This document shows, in pieces, positions 37,054 to 44,889 of a stretch of DNA of 64,000 nucleotides. The notes under the pieces are model-generated. The model saw only the letters and a program-made list of their open reading frames with translations. It had not been told where the DNA came from and searched no databases. A program made the translations under genes and the position numbers. Positions within the stretch are counted from its first letter, which is position 1; each line of letters opens with the position of its first letter. The stretch comes from an uncultured Pleomorphomonas sp. (GTDB lineage Bacteria > Pseudomonadota > Alphaproteobacteria > Rhizobiales > Pleomorphomonadaceae): assembly GCA_937868725.1 (NCBI GenBank), contig CALMMQ010000045.1:1-64000 (forward strand), written 5' to 3'.

Positions 37054-38632
37054 GGCGGTTGCCGTCCAAATCGTCGCCCTTGCCGCCATCGTCGCCGCCG
37101 GCGCCTGTGCCGGGTTCGGCCTGCCGCTCGTGGCCGTCGCCAGTTCGGCCGTGGCGCTGGTCGCCACCGGCTTCGGCTTCTACCGTCTGCTGAGCTGCCA
37201 GAACGCCATTCTCAGGGCCATCCGCACCGCCGATGCCCTCGGGCGCGGCGACTTCGAAGTGCGCGACCCGACACTGGCTCCGCACGGCCTGCCGGGCCGG
37301 CTCACCAACGCCATCAACGACATGGCTGACCACATCGACGCCTTCGTCCGCGAATCGAGCGCGGCCATGGAGGCGGTGCGCCAGAACCGCTATCATCGCC
37401 GCATCCTGCCGCATGGCATGCAGGGGGCGTTGCTGCGGGCTTCGACCACCATCAACGATGCCACCGACGCCATCCAGGCGCGGACCAAGACCTTCGAGGC
37501 CTCGACCGACAGTTTCGCCGCCACCATCAACTCCATCGTCGAGGCGCTGGTGGCCTCGTCGGTGTCGGTGAGCGACGTTTCCGAACGTCTGGGCGCCGCC
37601 GCCAACGCCACGACCGAGCAGGCGACCTCGGTGGCCACCTCGTCGCGCGACGCCTCGTCCAACGTCGAGCGGGCCACCGACGCCGCCCGCAACCTGTCCG
37701 ACCGGGCGCGCAGCATCGGTGTCGAGGTTGACCGCTCGGCCAATGCCGCCCGCACCGCCGTCGAGCGCGCCAAGGAGACCGAAGCCATCGTTTCCTCGCT
37801 GTCGGAGGCGGCCAAGCGCATCGGCACCGTCATCGGCCTCATCGACCAGGTGGCGAGCCAGACCAACCTGCTGGCCCTCAACGCCACCATCGAGGCGGCG
37901 CGAGCCGGCGAAGCCGGGCGTGGGTTCGCCGTCGTCGCCAGCGAGGTCAAGCAGCTCGCCTCCGAGACGGCGAAGGCGACGCAGGAGATTGTCAAGCACA
38001 TCGGCCAGGTGCAGGCGGCGACCAACGAAGCGGTGAACAGCATCATCGGCATCGGCGGCACCATCGCCGAGATTGACACCATCACCGCCTCGATGCGCCA
38101 GTCCATCGAGGGCCAGATCGCCGCCTCCAACGCCATCGCCGAAAACGTCGGCAGCGCCCACGGCGAGACGCGGGCCGTCAGCGAACGCATTGCCGACATC
38201 AGCTCGATCTCGCGCGAAACGGCGGGACTGGCCGGTGGCTTGCGCGGCACGTCGTCGACCGTGTCTTCCGAAGGCGAGCGGCTCGCCGCCACGGTGCGGG
38301 ACTTCCTGTCGAGCTTGCGGCGCGGGCCCCTCGACCGCCGTCAGTCCGCCGAGCCGCGCTACGCCGTCAACATTGCCGTGGAAGCGCAGGAGCAGAGGTT
38401 CACCTGCGCCGAGCTCAGCTCCTCGGGGGCCCGGTTCATCGGTTTTGCCGGCAAGGTCGCCAAAGGCAGCCGGCTGGCGGTGCGGATCAACGCCGGCATT
38501 GTGCTGCCCGGTGTCGTGCGCTGGCAGGACGGTAGCAGCTTCGGCATGGAGTTCCTGACCAGCGAGTTCAGCGCCGACGTCATGAACTGGCTAAGCGAGC
38601 GGATCAAATCGTCCACGGCCATCGCGGCCTGA
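37028..38632 (+). CDS. Chemotaxis transducer with PilZ end, partner of the PAS protein
   Basis: A 534-residue transducer without a periplasmic sensor. Two close hydrophobic stretches ([20 protein letters not shown] and [18 protein letters not shown]) form a membrane hairpin like the F1 region of Aer. A HAMP-like part and signalling domain follow, with the tip [21 protein letters not shown]. Residues about 431-534 form a PilZ-type domain whose motifs are degraded: RRQSAEPR instead of RxxxR and ELSSSG instead of DxSxxG. It probably receives its signal from the overlapping PAS protein, so the pair is a two-piece Aer. Confidence 0.88.
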   Translation: MTNSSSRFEAVAVQIVALAAIVAAGACAGFGLPLVAVASSAVALVATGFGFYRLLSCQNAILRAIRTADALGRGDFEVRDPTLAPHGLPGRLTNAINDMADHIDAFVRESSAAMEAVRQNRYHRRILPHGMQGALLRASTTINDATDAIQARTKTFEASTDSFAATINSIVEALVASSVSVSDVSERLGAAANATTEQATSVATSSRDASSNVERATDAARNLSDRARSIGVEVDRSANAARTAVERAKETEAIVSSLSEAAKRIGTVIGLIDQVASQTNLLALNATIEAARAGEAGRGFAVVASEVKQLASETAKATQEIVKHIGQVQAATNEAVNSIIGIGGTIAEIDTITASMRQSIEGQIAASNAIAENVGSAHGETRAVSERIADISSISRETAGLAGGLRGTSSTVSSEGERLAATVRDFLSSLRRGPLDRRQSAEPRYAVNIAVEAQEQRFTCAELSSSGARFIGFAGKVAKGSRLAVRINAGIVLPGVVRWQDGSSFGMEFLTSEFSADVMNWLSERIKSSTAIAA

Positions 38633-38731
38633 GGGCACGCTAAACCTCTCACCGGTCTAAGGCAGCGCCCACCGCAGTCGGGCGTTCAGAGCGACGCGCG
38701 ACAGCTGCAACGCAGCGACAAATCAATGCCA

Positions 38732-38795
38732 AAATCAAAGGGATGAATGGTACAGCTGGTTGGTCTCGAACCAACGACCTTCGGAGCCACAATCC
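38732..38795 (+). repeat. attL (64-bp direct repeat)
   Basis: 63 of 64 bases match 50391-50454; the single difference is at 38744 (G here, A at 50403). It is a duplicate of the tRNA-His 3' portion from the CCA end to the anticodon stem, plus 16 downstream bases. Sequence to its left diverges completely. Confidence 0.92.
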
Positions 38796-38817
38796 CCGCC
38801 CTAGCGCCACTATAGAA

Positions 38818-39042
38818 GTGTTTAGGGATTTTTCTGCCGGCAAACCACAGGGCCGAAATCAAGCACTTAGCGGCGCTTTGTCAAACCACCATGGCGCCAG
38901 CGATGAGCTTCGCTCGATCGCCCGCGCCATCGAGCGGCTTGGCTGTCGCATGGGCGAAGACCCCGAGCGGACCATCCTGCGCAAGGAAGCTCTTGCCGAT
39001 CGTGTTCGGGCTGTCGCCGCCCAGATCGGCGGTGCGGCATGA
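38818..39042 (+). CDS. Small hypothetical protein at the left end of the satellite
   Basis: A 74-residue frame if GTG 38818 is used. The frame also runs back into attL to an ATG at 38743, which would place a start inside the attachment site. The C-terminal part (DELRSIARAIERLGCRMGED and ERTILRKEALADRVRAVAAQ) looks like a genuine helical protein. The stop overlaps the next ATG (ATGATGA) through the repeated sequence coding for AQIGGAA. I do not recognise it and the start is uncertain. Confidence 0.45.
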   Translation: MFRDFSAGKPQGRNQALSGALSNHHGASDELRSIARAIERLGCRMGEDPERTILRKEALADRVRAVAAQIGGAA

Positions 39043-39335
39043 TGACGCCCAGCACCGAATGGCTTTGGGCCGTCTTTGCTTGCCAGAGCCTTTCGTCCAC
39101 TCAGAAACTGGTAGGCGCAGTGATCGCCTACAGCATCGACGCCGGCGTCGCCCAAATTGGCCATCGTCAACTTGGCGAGGCATGTGCGGTTTCTCATCGA
39201 TCTGCCATGCGTGCTGTTCGCGCCATGGCAGCCCTCGACTGGCTTGTCGTCAGGCGGGTAACAGGCGAGGCCAACGTCTACACTCTGGCCACTCCCGAGC
39301 CTTCCCAGACGGCCCAGATCGGCGGTGCGGCATGA
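39039..39335 (+). CDS. Winged-helix DNA-binding protein of the satellite
   Basis: A 98-residue protein with a helix-turn-helix of the HTH_36/replication-initiator type: TQKLVGAVIAYSIDAG, then GHRQLGEACAVSHRSAMRAVRAM and WLVVRRVTGEANVY as the wing. The next protein has the same organisation in its first 90 residues (SYELLGKNAAVSRDTAMRAVKGLEAAGWLGV), so the two are probably paralogues. It ends in AQIGGAA, like the preceding frame, and its stop overlaps the next start (ATGA). It may be a regulator or a replication helper. Confidence 0.72.
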   Translation: MMTPSTEWLWAVFACQSLSSTQKLVGAVIAYSIDAGVAQIGHRQLGEACAVSHRSAMRAVRAMAALDWLVVRRVTGEANVYTLATPEPSQTAQIGGAA

Positions 39336-40309
39336 TCGACGTCCGCTATCGCACGATCTGGCAGAACGCCGTTCTGGCCTGTCCCGATCTCTCTGCAACG
39401 GTCTGCCGGGTGGCGCTGGCCATCAGCCAGCATCTTCACCCGGGCAATGACTGTTTTCCTTCCTACGAACTGCTTGGCAAGAACGCGGCCGTTAGCCGGG
39501 ACACGGCCATGCGAGCCGTGAAAGGGCTGGAGGCGGCTGGTTGGCTCGGCGTGATGCGCACCAAGGGGCGCAAGAGCAATACCTTCATGCTGCTCATGCC
39601 GGCGTCGCTGGCGATCCCCGAGGCACCCGCCTTGATGACGGGCAACGACGCCGTGCGACCGTTGGCAGTGTCCCAACAGTCGCAGGCTGGTGCGACCGTT
39701 GCTCAGCCTGAACAGTCGCAAGCTGGTGCGACCGTTGCCCTGTCTGAACAGTCGCAAGCTGGTGCCACTGTTGCCAAAATGGAACAGTCGCAAATTGCGG
39801 CTCCAACGGTGGCACAGCTCTGCGACCCTAAAAATAGTAAAAATATATCCCCCCTAAATCCCCCCACCCAAACCGGCAACGACACCGACGCGGCGTTCGA
39901 GATGCTTTGGGAAATTTGGAGCAACGACGCCGACAAGGGCAAGGCGCGGGCGGCCTTCCATCGGGCGACCAGTGCCAGCGGACTTGGCGTCTCGCCCGAA
40001 GCGATCATCGCCGCAGCTCGCGAACGCCGTCTCCGGCGCCTCACCGCCAACGCCTCGGAAGCGGTGCCGTTGGCGCGATGGCTACGAGGGGAAGGCTGGT
40101 CGGGCGAGGCCAAGCCAGCATCGGCTCACGAGCGGAAGCCCGCCCAGGCGGCCAAGCCTCAGGTGTTCGTCGAGGAAGGTTCGCCGGCCTGGATGGCCTG
40201 GAGGACCTACCGCCAGCGGCAGGGCAAGAGCACGCCGTCGTCAACCTTCGCCTCGCAACGCGGCCGTCGAGGCTGGCACTTCGAAAGCGAATGGCCTCCC
40301 GTGGAGTAG
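39332..40309 (+). CDS. Replication-initiator-like protein with tandem-repeat linker
   Basis: A 325-residue protein. Residues about 1-90 are a winged helix (CFPSYELLGKNAAVSRDTAMRAVKGLEAAGWL). Residues about 115-165 are four 12-residue repeats based on EQSQAGATVA. The C-terminal part (FEMLWEIWSNDADKGKARAAFHRA, then AAARERRLRR and ARWLRGEGWSG) resembles the C-terminus of phage replication O-type proteins. It probably starts replication of the satellite. ATG 39332 overlaps the previous stop; the open frame continues upstream to 38891 but that part is a shadow of the preceding genes. Confidence 0.68.
   Translation: MIDVRYRTIWQNAVLACPDLSATVCRVALAISQHLHPGNDCFPSYELLGKNAAVSRDTAMRAVKGLEAAGWLGVMRTKGRKSNTFMLLMPASLAIPEAPALMTGNDAVRPLAVSQQSQAGATVAQPEQSQAGATVALSEQSQAGATVAKMEQSQIAAPTVAQLCDPKNSKNISPLNPPTQTGNDTDAAFEMLWEIWSNDADKGKARAAFHRATSASGLGVSPEAIIAAARERRLRRLTANASEAVPLARWLRGEGWSGEAKPASAHERKPAQAAKPQVFVEEGSPAWMAWRTYRQRQGKSTPSSTFASQRGRRGWHFESEWPPVE
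39675..39818 (+). repeat. Tandem 36-bp coding repeats (about four units)
   Basis: AACAGTCGCA recurs at 39675, 39711, 39747 and 39783, exactly 36 bases apart; the second and third units are nearly identical and the fourth is degraded. It encodes the EQSQAGATVA repeats of the replication-type protein and does not shift the frame. Confidence 0.9.
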
Positions 40310-40321
40310 TCTCGTCTAGGC

Positions 40322-40338
40322 TGTACTGCAGAAGTACA
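40322..40338. promoter_or_regulatory. Inverted repeat upstream of the packaging genes
   Basis: TGTACT-GCAGA-AGTACA lies in the 148-base gap before terS, the only sizeable gap in this strand's gene run. It could be an operator for a satellite or helper regulator that switches on packaging. No regulator assignment is possible from sequence alone. Confidence 0.4.
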
Positions 40339-40457
40339 ACCTTACGAGGTGGCGTAGGGTCCTTCCCCGTCGAGCCGGAGCGGGTAATTCGCTCCCCGGA
40401 TTTTAGTTACACTGAGGGTTGTTTTAGCCTAAATTCCAGATGCTTGGAGCGGATTTG

Positions 40458-40964
40458 ATGAACCTGTTGGATGGCATGGACGCGCAAGAGTTGCAGCCGG
40501 AAACCCTGTCCAAGAAGGGCTTCGCCGAGCATCTCGGCATCACGCCGGGCCGCGTCTCGCAGCTCATCGCCCAAGGCCTGCCGGTCGAGCCCAACGGTCG
40601 CGTCAACGTCGACAAGGCAACCGGCTGGTACCGCCGCAACGTCGACCCGAACCGCCGGCAGGCTTCCGCTGGCGATCGCCTGCCCGTCTCCAGCCGTGGC
40701 GAGTATGACCGCATCCGGGCCGAACGCGCCCGCCTTGCCCTCGACCGGGAAAGCGGCGCCCTCGTCGATCGCGCCGCCGTCGAACGGGCGGTCTTCGACC
40801 GGGCACGCGGCGAACGCGATAGCTGGATCGGCTGGAGCTCGCGCGCCGCCGCGACACTGGCCGGCGAACTCGGCATCGAGCCGGGAGACGCCTTCGCCGT
40901 CCTCGATCGTCTCGTCCGCGACCAGCTCGCCGCCCTCGCGTCCCGCCCGCTTTCGGAGTTCTGA
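40458..40964 (+). CDS. terS: Terminase small subunit (Nu1-like)
   Basis: A 168-residue protein resembling the Nu1 / elements-of-external-origin family. The N-terminal helix-turn-helix reads LSKKGFAEHLGITPGRVSQLIAQGLPVEPNGRVNV followed by ATGWYRRNV, the DNA-binding part that recognises the packaging site. The central helical region (EYDRIRAERARLALDRESG and RGERDSWIGWSSRAAATLAG) would form the oligomer. It ends four bases before terL. ATG 40458 has GGAGCGGA upstream; ATG 40440 has no such site. Having its own small terminase means the element can choose its own DNA for packaging. Confidence 0.8.
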   Translation: MNLLDGMDAQELQPETLSKKGFAEHLGITPGRVSQLIAQGLPVEPNGRVNVDKATGWYRRNVDPNRRQASAGDRLPVSSRGEYDRIRAERARLALDRESGALVDRAAVERAVFDRARGERDSWIGWSSRAAATLAGELGIEPGDAFAVLDRLVRDQLAALASRPLSEF

Positions 40965-40967
40965 CCG

Positions 40968-42785
40968 ATGGATGATCTCGCCTCCGAAACCCGCGCCTTC
41001 GTTGATGCCGTCTGGCGGCGTGGCCTGGAGCCGGAACCGCAGCTCACCGTTTCGGAGTGGGCCAACCGGCACCGGCTGTTGCCGCAGGCCTCGGCCGAGC
41101 CGGGACCATGGCGAACGGCCCGTGTGCCCTACCTCGCCGCCGTCATGGACGCCCTGTCGGTGTCCTCGACCGTCGAGCGCGTCGTCTTCATGGCCGGCGC
41201 CCAGGTCGGCAAAACCGAAGCCGGGCTGAACTGGCTTGGCTACGTCATCGCCCATGCCCCCGGCATGATGCTGCTGGTTCAGCCAACTATCGACATGCTT
41301 CGCCGCAACAGCCGCACCCGCATTGATCCGCTGATCGAGGAGACGCCAGCCCTGCGCGGCCTCGTCGCCCCGCCCAAGGCGCGCGAGAAGGGCAACACCA
41401 TCTCGCAGAAGGACTTCCTCGGCGGCTCGCTGATCATGACCGGCGCCAACGCGCCGACCGGCCTGCGCTCGACGCCGGCCCGCTACCTGTTCCTCGACGA
41501 GGTGGACGCCTTCCCGGTCGACGCCGACGGCGAGGGCGACCCGATCGACCTCGCCATTCGCCGCACGGCCACCTTCCGGGGCCGGCGCAAAATCTACCTC
41601 TGTTCGACACCGACGCTGGCCGGCGCCTCGCGCATCGAGAAGGCCTACCTTGAGAGCGACCAGCGGCGGTTCTTCGTGCCCTGTCCGCAATGCGGCGAGC
41701 TGCAGCCGATCACGTGGGACCGCATCGCCTGGTCAGAGGGCGAGCCGGACAAGGCGCACTTCGTCTGCTCGGCCTGTGGCGGCATCGCCGAGGAGCGCCA
41801 CAAGCCCGCGATGCTGGCTGGCGGCGCCTGGTGCGCCACGGCGGCCGGCGACGGCCGCACCGCCGGCTTCCACCTGCCGGGGCTCTATTCGCCGTTCGAG
41901 ACGTGGGGCGAGATGGCCCGCGACTTCCTCGACGTCCGGAACGATCCGCCCCGCCTGCAAGCGTGGGTCAACACCCGCCTCGGCGAACCGTTCGAGGATC
42001 GGGCGACAGCGCCTGTCATCGCCGACGAGCTGATGGCCCGCGCCGAGGATTGGGGCGAGGGCCTGCCGGCCGGCGTGCTGGCCATCACAGCCGGCGTCGA
42101 CACGCAAGACAATCGCCTTGAGGTCGAGCTGGTGGCGTGGGGCGCCCAGGAAGAAAGCTGGAGCCTCGCCTACGAGGTGCTATGGGGCGACCCGGCCAAG
42201 CCCGAGGTGTGGGGCCAGCTCGACCAGGTGCTCGGCCAGCGCTTCCCCAGTGCCAGCGGCGAGCAGGCATTGACCGTCGCCGCCACGGCGATCGACAGCG
42301 GCGGCCACCGGACGGCCGAGGTGATGCGCTTTGCCCAAGGGCGCGCCAGCCGGCGCGTCTGGCCGATCAAGGGGCGCGGTGGTCCGGGCGTGCCGCCGTG
42401 GCCGAAGCGGCCGCCCAAGCTCAAGATGGGGGCGCCGGCACCGGTGTTCATCGTCGGCGTCGACACGCTCAAGACGGCGCTCTATGCCCGCCTCAGGCTC
42501 GATGGTGCCGGCCCCGGCCGGCTGCACTTCCCCGAGGACCGCGACCTTGATTGGTATCGCGGCCTCACCGCCGAGCGGCCGGTGCGCAAGTTCCACAAGG
42601 GCGTGGCCAAGATCGAATGGATTGTCGATAGCGGTGTCCGCAACGAACCGCTCGACTGCCGCGTCTACGCCACGGCGGCACTGCATGGGCTCTACGCCAC
42701 CGGCTACCGGCTCGACGCGCCGATCGGCGGGACGGCGGCGCAGGCGGCGAGGATGGTGGTCAAGAGCCGGTGGCTAGGGGGATAG
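40968..42785 (+). CDS. terL: Terminase large subunit (lambda GpA family)
   Basis: A 605-residue packaging motor. Walker A is GAQVGKTE (77-84) and Walker B is YLFLDEVD (173-180). A four-Cys zinc-like knuckle (CPQC...CSAC, about 239-270) is typical of the GpA family. The nuclease domain begins around GVDTQDNRLEVEL with Asp378. Family length is about 580-650. It cuts and pumps DNA into the procapsid together with TerS. It is complete with no frameshift, so it is probably functional. Confidence 0.95.
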   Translation: MDDLASETRAFVDAVWRRGLEPEPQLTVSEWANRHRLLPQASAEPGPWRTARVPYLAAVMDALSVSSTVERVVFMAGAQVGKTEAGLNWLGYVIAHAPGMMLLVQPTIDMLRRNSRTRIDPLIEETPALRGLVAPPKAREKGNTISQKDFLGGSLIMTGANAPTGLRSTPARYLFLDEVDAFPVDADGEGDPIDLAIRRTATFRGRRKIYLCSTPTLAGASRIEKAYLESDQRRFFVPCPQCGELQPITWDRIAWSEGEPDKAHFVCSACGGIAEERHKPAMLAGGAWCATAAGDGRTAGFHLPGLYSPFETWGEMARDFLDVRNDPPRLQAWVNTRLGEPFEDRATAPVIADELMARAEDWGEGLPAGVLAITAGVDTQDNRLEVELVAWGAQEESWSLAYEVLWGDPAKPEVWGQLDQVLGQRFPSASGEQALTVAATAIDSGGHRTAEVMRFAQGRASRRVWPIKGRGGPGVPPWPKRPPKLKMGAPAPVFIVGVDTLKTALYARLRLDGAGPGRLHFPEDRDLDWYRGLTAERPVRKFHKGVAKIEWIVDSGVRNEPLDCRVYATAALHGLYATGYRLDAPIGGTAAQAARMVVKSRWLGG

Positions 42786-42838
42786 ACGTTGTGATTGGTG
42801 GAGAGTGGCACGTAATCGAGGGAGCAAATATAATAAAG

Positions 42839-43729
42839 CTACGAATTTTGGCGCAGCAAATTGAATGGTATTTCGAATTCTGTGGCATCGGGCGCGCCGA
42901 TTTTTTCTGCCGCCATAATTATTTTAGTAGCTTTGCAGATGTTTTCTTGATCCACATCGTCATTATTTAGGCTTTTTTGAATTTCTACCAGAAGTAGTTC
43001 TTCCAATTCATCAATTAAATCAGGAAAAATTCTAGGTCCTGAACTTTCTATAACTTCTTCTTTAGATGGAATTGCAGTTTTCATCATGTTGAGTAGTGGC
43101 TTCGGATCAGCTAATATGCTTGAACCAACGCCTGTTCGCATGCAATTTAGTTGTATAATTGGGTGCGAAAGGCTGTGCCGGTATGCCGTGAATAGAGCCC
43201 AAACGTACGGAGAGACAAATGGGCGCTCAACATCTATGCTTTCCGCAGCTTTATACTTATCAACACCAAATGTTTTCCATATAATGTCTGCTAACTCTCT
43301 ATATTTCGTTCCTTCGGCATCCGCTTTTGACGCTACGGTAATCGCATATTCGATGTTCATTGCGCCAACAGCTTTTGCCGCCAATTTCAACTGGCCTAGG
43401 TGAATAGCTGTACCCCATACTTTTTCGGTTGCCTCTAGTCGGCGCTTATCTAGAGCTGCATGGCGAGTTGCTAGCCCAGAAAGGGCGCTAGATCGCAAAG
43501 CCTCAATCTGCGCCTCCTTCGATTTGAGATAATTCTGTAGTTCTATCTCGCTTTTTCGAAATTCACTGCGGATTGTTTCAATTTTTATGTCCATACCATT
43601 TTGAATACCCTTTTCAATGGATGCTTTGAAAAGAGTAGCGAGGATGAAACAACCCGCCGTCACTAACAGTGACCCTACTGCGGATGTAGTTATCGCTGCT
43701 TGCCATTCCGGAGGAAGCCAATTCATCAT
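42839..43729 (-). CDS. Membrane/coiled-coil cargo protein of unknown function
   Basis: A 296-residue protein that I do not recognise. One N-terminal membrane segment (AVGSLLVTAGCFILATLF, about 17-34) is followed by a charged coiled coil (about 45-100, e.g. SEIELQNYLKSKEAQIEALR) and a helical C-terminal domain (YVWALFTAYRHSLSHPIIQL). Base composition differs sharply from the satellite: line 43501-43560 has 25 G+C of 60, while 42481-42540 in terL has 44 of 60. It is on the opposite strand to all structural genes. The start overlaps the XRE gene stop. A defence or superinfection-exclusion role is plausible but unproven. Confidence 0.7.
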   Translation of the reverse strand: MMNWLPPEWQAAITTSAVGSLLVTAGCFILATLFKASIEKGIQNGMDIKIETIRSEFRKSEIELQNYLKSKEAQIEALRSSALSGLATRHAALDKRRLEATEKVWGTAIHLGQLKLAAKAVGAMNIEYAITVASKADAEGTKYRELADIIWKTFGVDKYKAAESIDVERPFVSPYVWALFTAYRHSLSHPIIQLNCMRTGVGSSILADPKPLLNMMKTAIPSKEEVIESSGPRIFPDLIDELEELLLVEIQKSLNNDDVDQENICKATKIIMAAEKIGAPDATEFEIPFNLLRQNS

Positions 43730-43962
43730 CCTCTTTTCCTCAACCGTACTCCCTCTCCGCCACCATTTTCATCGATGAATTCAACGCCTGCCTCCTCTAG
43801 CGTGGCCTGTATCGCCGAGAGATTGTTCGCCATCGGGTTGCGCCGCCCCTTCTCAAAATCCACGACAACATTGCGTGACACGTTCGCCCGCTTGGCAAGC
43901 GTTGCTTGGTCCATTTCGACAAGCGCACGGCCTGCCCTACATTGTGCCGGAGATAGTGTCAT
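43726..43962 (-). CDS. XRE-family repressor of the cargo cassette
   Basis: A 78-residue helix-turn-helix protein. SPAQCRAGRALVEMDQATLAKRANVSRNVVVDFEKGRRNPM is a clear Cro/C1-type domain (usually cRaaR..l..sq.eLA...gvs...i..fE.G...P). Its stop overlaps the start of the membrane cargo gene (ATGA), so the two form an operon and the small protein probably controls it. ATG 43962 is chosen; a TTG at 43971 is possible. Two direct repeats just upstream look like its operator. Confidence 0.85.
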   Translation of the reverse strand: MTLSPAQCRAGRALVEMDQATLAKRANVSRNVVVDFEKGRRNPMANNLSAIQATLEEAGVEFIDENGGGEGVRLRKRG

Positions 43963-43975
43963 AAAGCCCAACGTT

Positions 43976-44030
43976 GCGCAAAATGTTTGACATGAACACC
44001 AAGGTAGAGCATGGTGCGCAATGTCTTACA
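43976..44030. promoter_or_regulatory. Direct repeats between the XRE gene and rightward genes
   Basis: GCGCAAAATGTTTGACA (43976-43992) and GCGCAATGTCTTACA (44016-44030) share GCGCAA-ATGT-T-ACA and are 40 bases apart, near four helical turns. A TTGACA hexamer overlaps the first copy. They lie in the divergent gap between the cargo operon and the next rightward gene, so they are candidate XRE operators. Confidence 0.4.
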
Positions 44031-44052
44031 CTGATAGCACACGGAGTGCGTC

Positions 44053-44469
44053 ATGAACATGCTTTTGCGTGAAGGGCGGAGCTATGCCCGCGAGTTCGTC
44101 GAGGTGCCCGGCGGCTTCCGGCGTTCGGTCGAGGACGCCATAGAGGGCTTGCTGGCCGTTCTCGACCAGCTCGACGGCGATCCGGACCTTGAGGACGACG
44201 GCAACGCCGAGCCGACGCTTGGCTGGCCCCAGCAGTTCGGTATTGCCCAGGTTATCGCGGCAGGCCGTCAAGACGACGGTGAGCTTGAGGACGGCGGCGA
44301 CGGCGAAGAGGACAAGACCAATTCAAGTGGCCAACTTGGCCACTTGAACGGCTTCGCCCGCGCTGCCAACAACAACGGTGAAGTCTTGCAGCTGCGCGAG
44401 CAGTTGGCCCCTCATCTCGGCTTTCGCTGGCGGCGTCGGGCTTCTTCATTCCCCAAGCGCGAGGCCTGA
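44053..44469 (+). CDS. Satellite hypothetical protein
   Basis: A 138-residue protein without a recognised domain. The N-terminal half contains EDAIEGLLAVLDQLDGDPDLEDDGNAEP, an acidic stretch found in small proteins of alphaproteobacterial phage regions. The middle is very acidic (GELEDGGDGEEDK) and the end is basic (GFRWRRRASSFPKREA). GGAG lies six bases before ATG 44053. It may help regulation or head assembly; I cannot assign a function. It is followed two bases later by the next small gene. Confidence 0.6.
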   Translation: MNMLLREGRSYAREFVEVPGGFRRSVEDAIEGLLAVLDQLDGDPDLEDDGNAEPTLGWPQQFGIAQVIAAGRQDDGELEDGGDGEEDKTNSSGQLGHLNGFARAANNNGEVLQLREQLAPHLGFRWRRRASSFPKREA

Positions 44470-44471
44470 GA

Positions 44472-44780
44472 ATGGACGTCGGAACGCTCATCACGCCCCG
44501 CCGCAACTTCCTCATTCGCGCCCTCGGCTTCACCGCCAGCGGCGCCACGCTGGCCGTTCCCATCGTGCCGCTCGCTTCGCCCGAAGAACGCCTGGCGCAC
44601 CACATGAAGGGCGCCGAGCAGGCTTTCCGCGACCTGTTCCCGACAGCGCACGTGAACCTGCGCGGAAACTGCCTGAACGGTGGCGCCACCTACTACGCCG
44701 ACCTATTCGCCAAGCACCCGGAAGACTGCCACGGCTTCGGCGCCTGCATGATGCTGACGGCCCTGGTTGGGGAGGCGTGA
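44472..44780 (+). CDS. Satellite hypothetical protein with Tat-like N-terminus
   Basis: A 102-residue protein. The N-terminus TPRRNFLIRALGFTASGATLAVPIVP looks like a twin-arginine signal (RRNFL followed by a hydrophobic stretch). The rest includes AEQAFRDLFPTAHVNLRG and three cysteines. I know no function. A secreted or membrane-tethered protein would be unusual in a satellite and might act in lysis, exclusion or host interaction. GAGG lies upstream of the ATG. Confidence 0.6.
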   Translation: MDVGTLITPRRNFLIRALGFTASGATLAVPIVPLASPEERLAHHMKGAEQAFRDLFPTAHVNLRGNCLNGGATYYADLFAKHPEDCHGFGACMMLTALVGEA

Positions 44781-44839
44781 GGCGGATGTGATCGCCGTGG
44801 CGCTATTCGCGGTGGAAATCGCTCAGCCTAAAATGTAAA

Positions 44840-44882
44840 CCTCGAACGAGGCTCTTGACATTCGGATAAGCCTCGCGCGAGG
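44840..44882. promoter_or_regulatory. Paired palindromes before the MerR-like gene
   Basis: CCTCGAACGAGG (44840-44851) and CCTCGCGCGAGG (44871-44882) are two copies of CCTCG-NN-CGAGG, 31 bases apart, with TTGACA (44855-44860) between them. The second copy overlaps the ribosome-binding region of the gene at 44890. This fits autoregulation by the MerR-like protein. Confidence 0.5.
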
Positions 44883-44889
44883 ATTAGCC

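Noticed and set aside
39675..39818. Regular 36-base spacing that looks like a CRISPR array
   Set aside because: The units are contiguous, stay in frame, encode a peptide repeat and have no unique spacers; no cas genes are nearby.
38891..40309. One long 472-codon open frame
   Set aside because: The part before 39332 lies over two other coupled genes in different frames. The real start is ATG 39332, which overlaps the preceding stop codon and begins a clean winged-helix domain.
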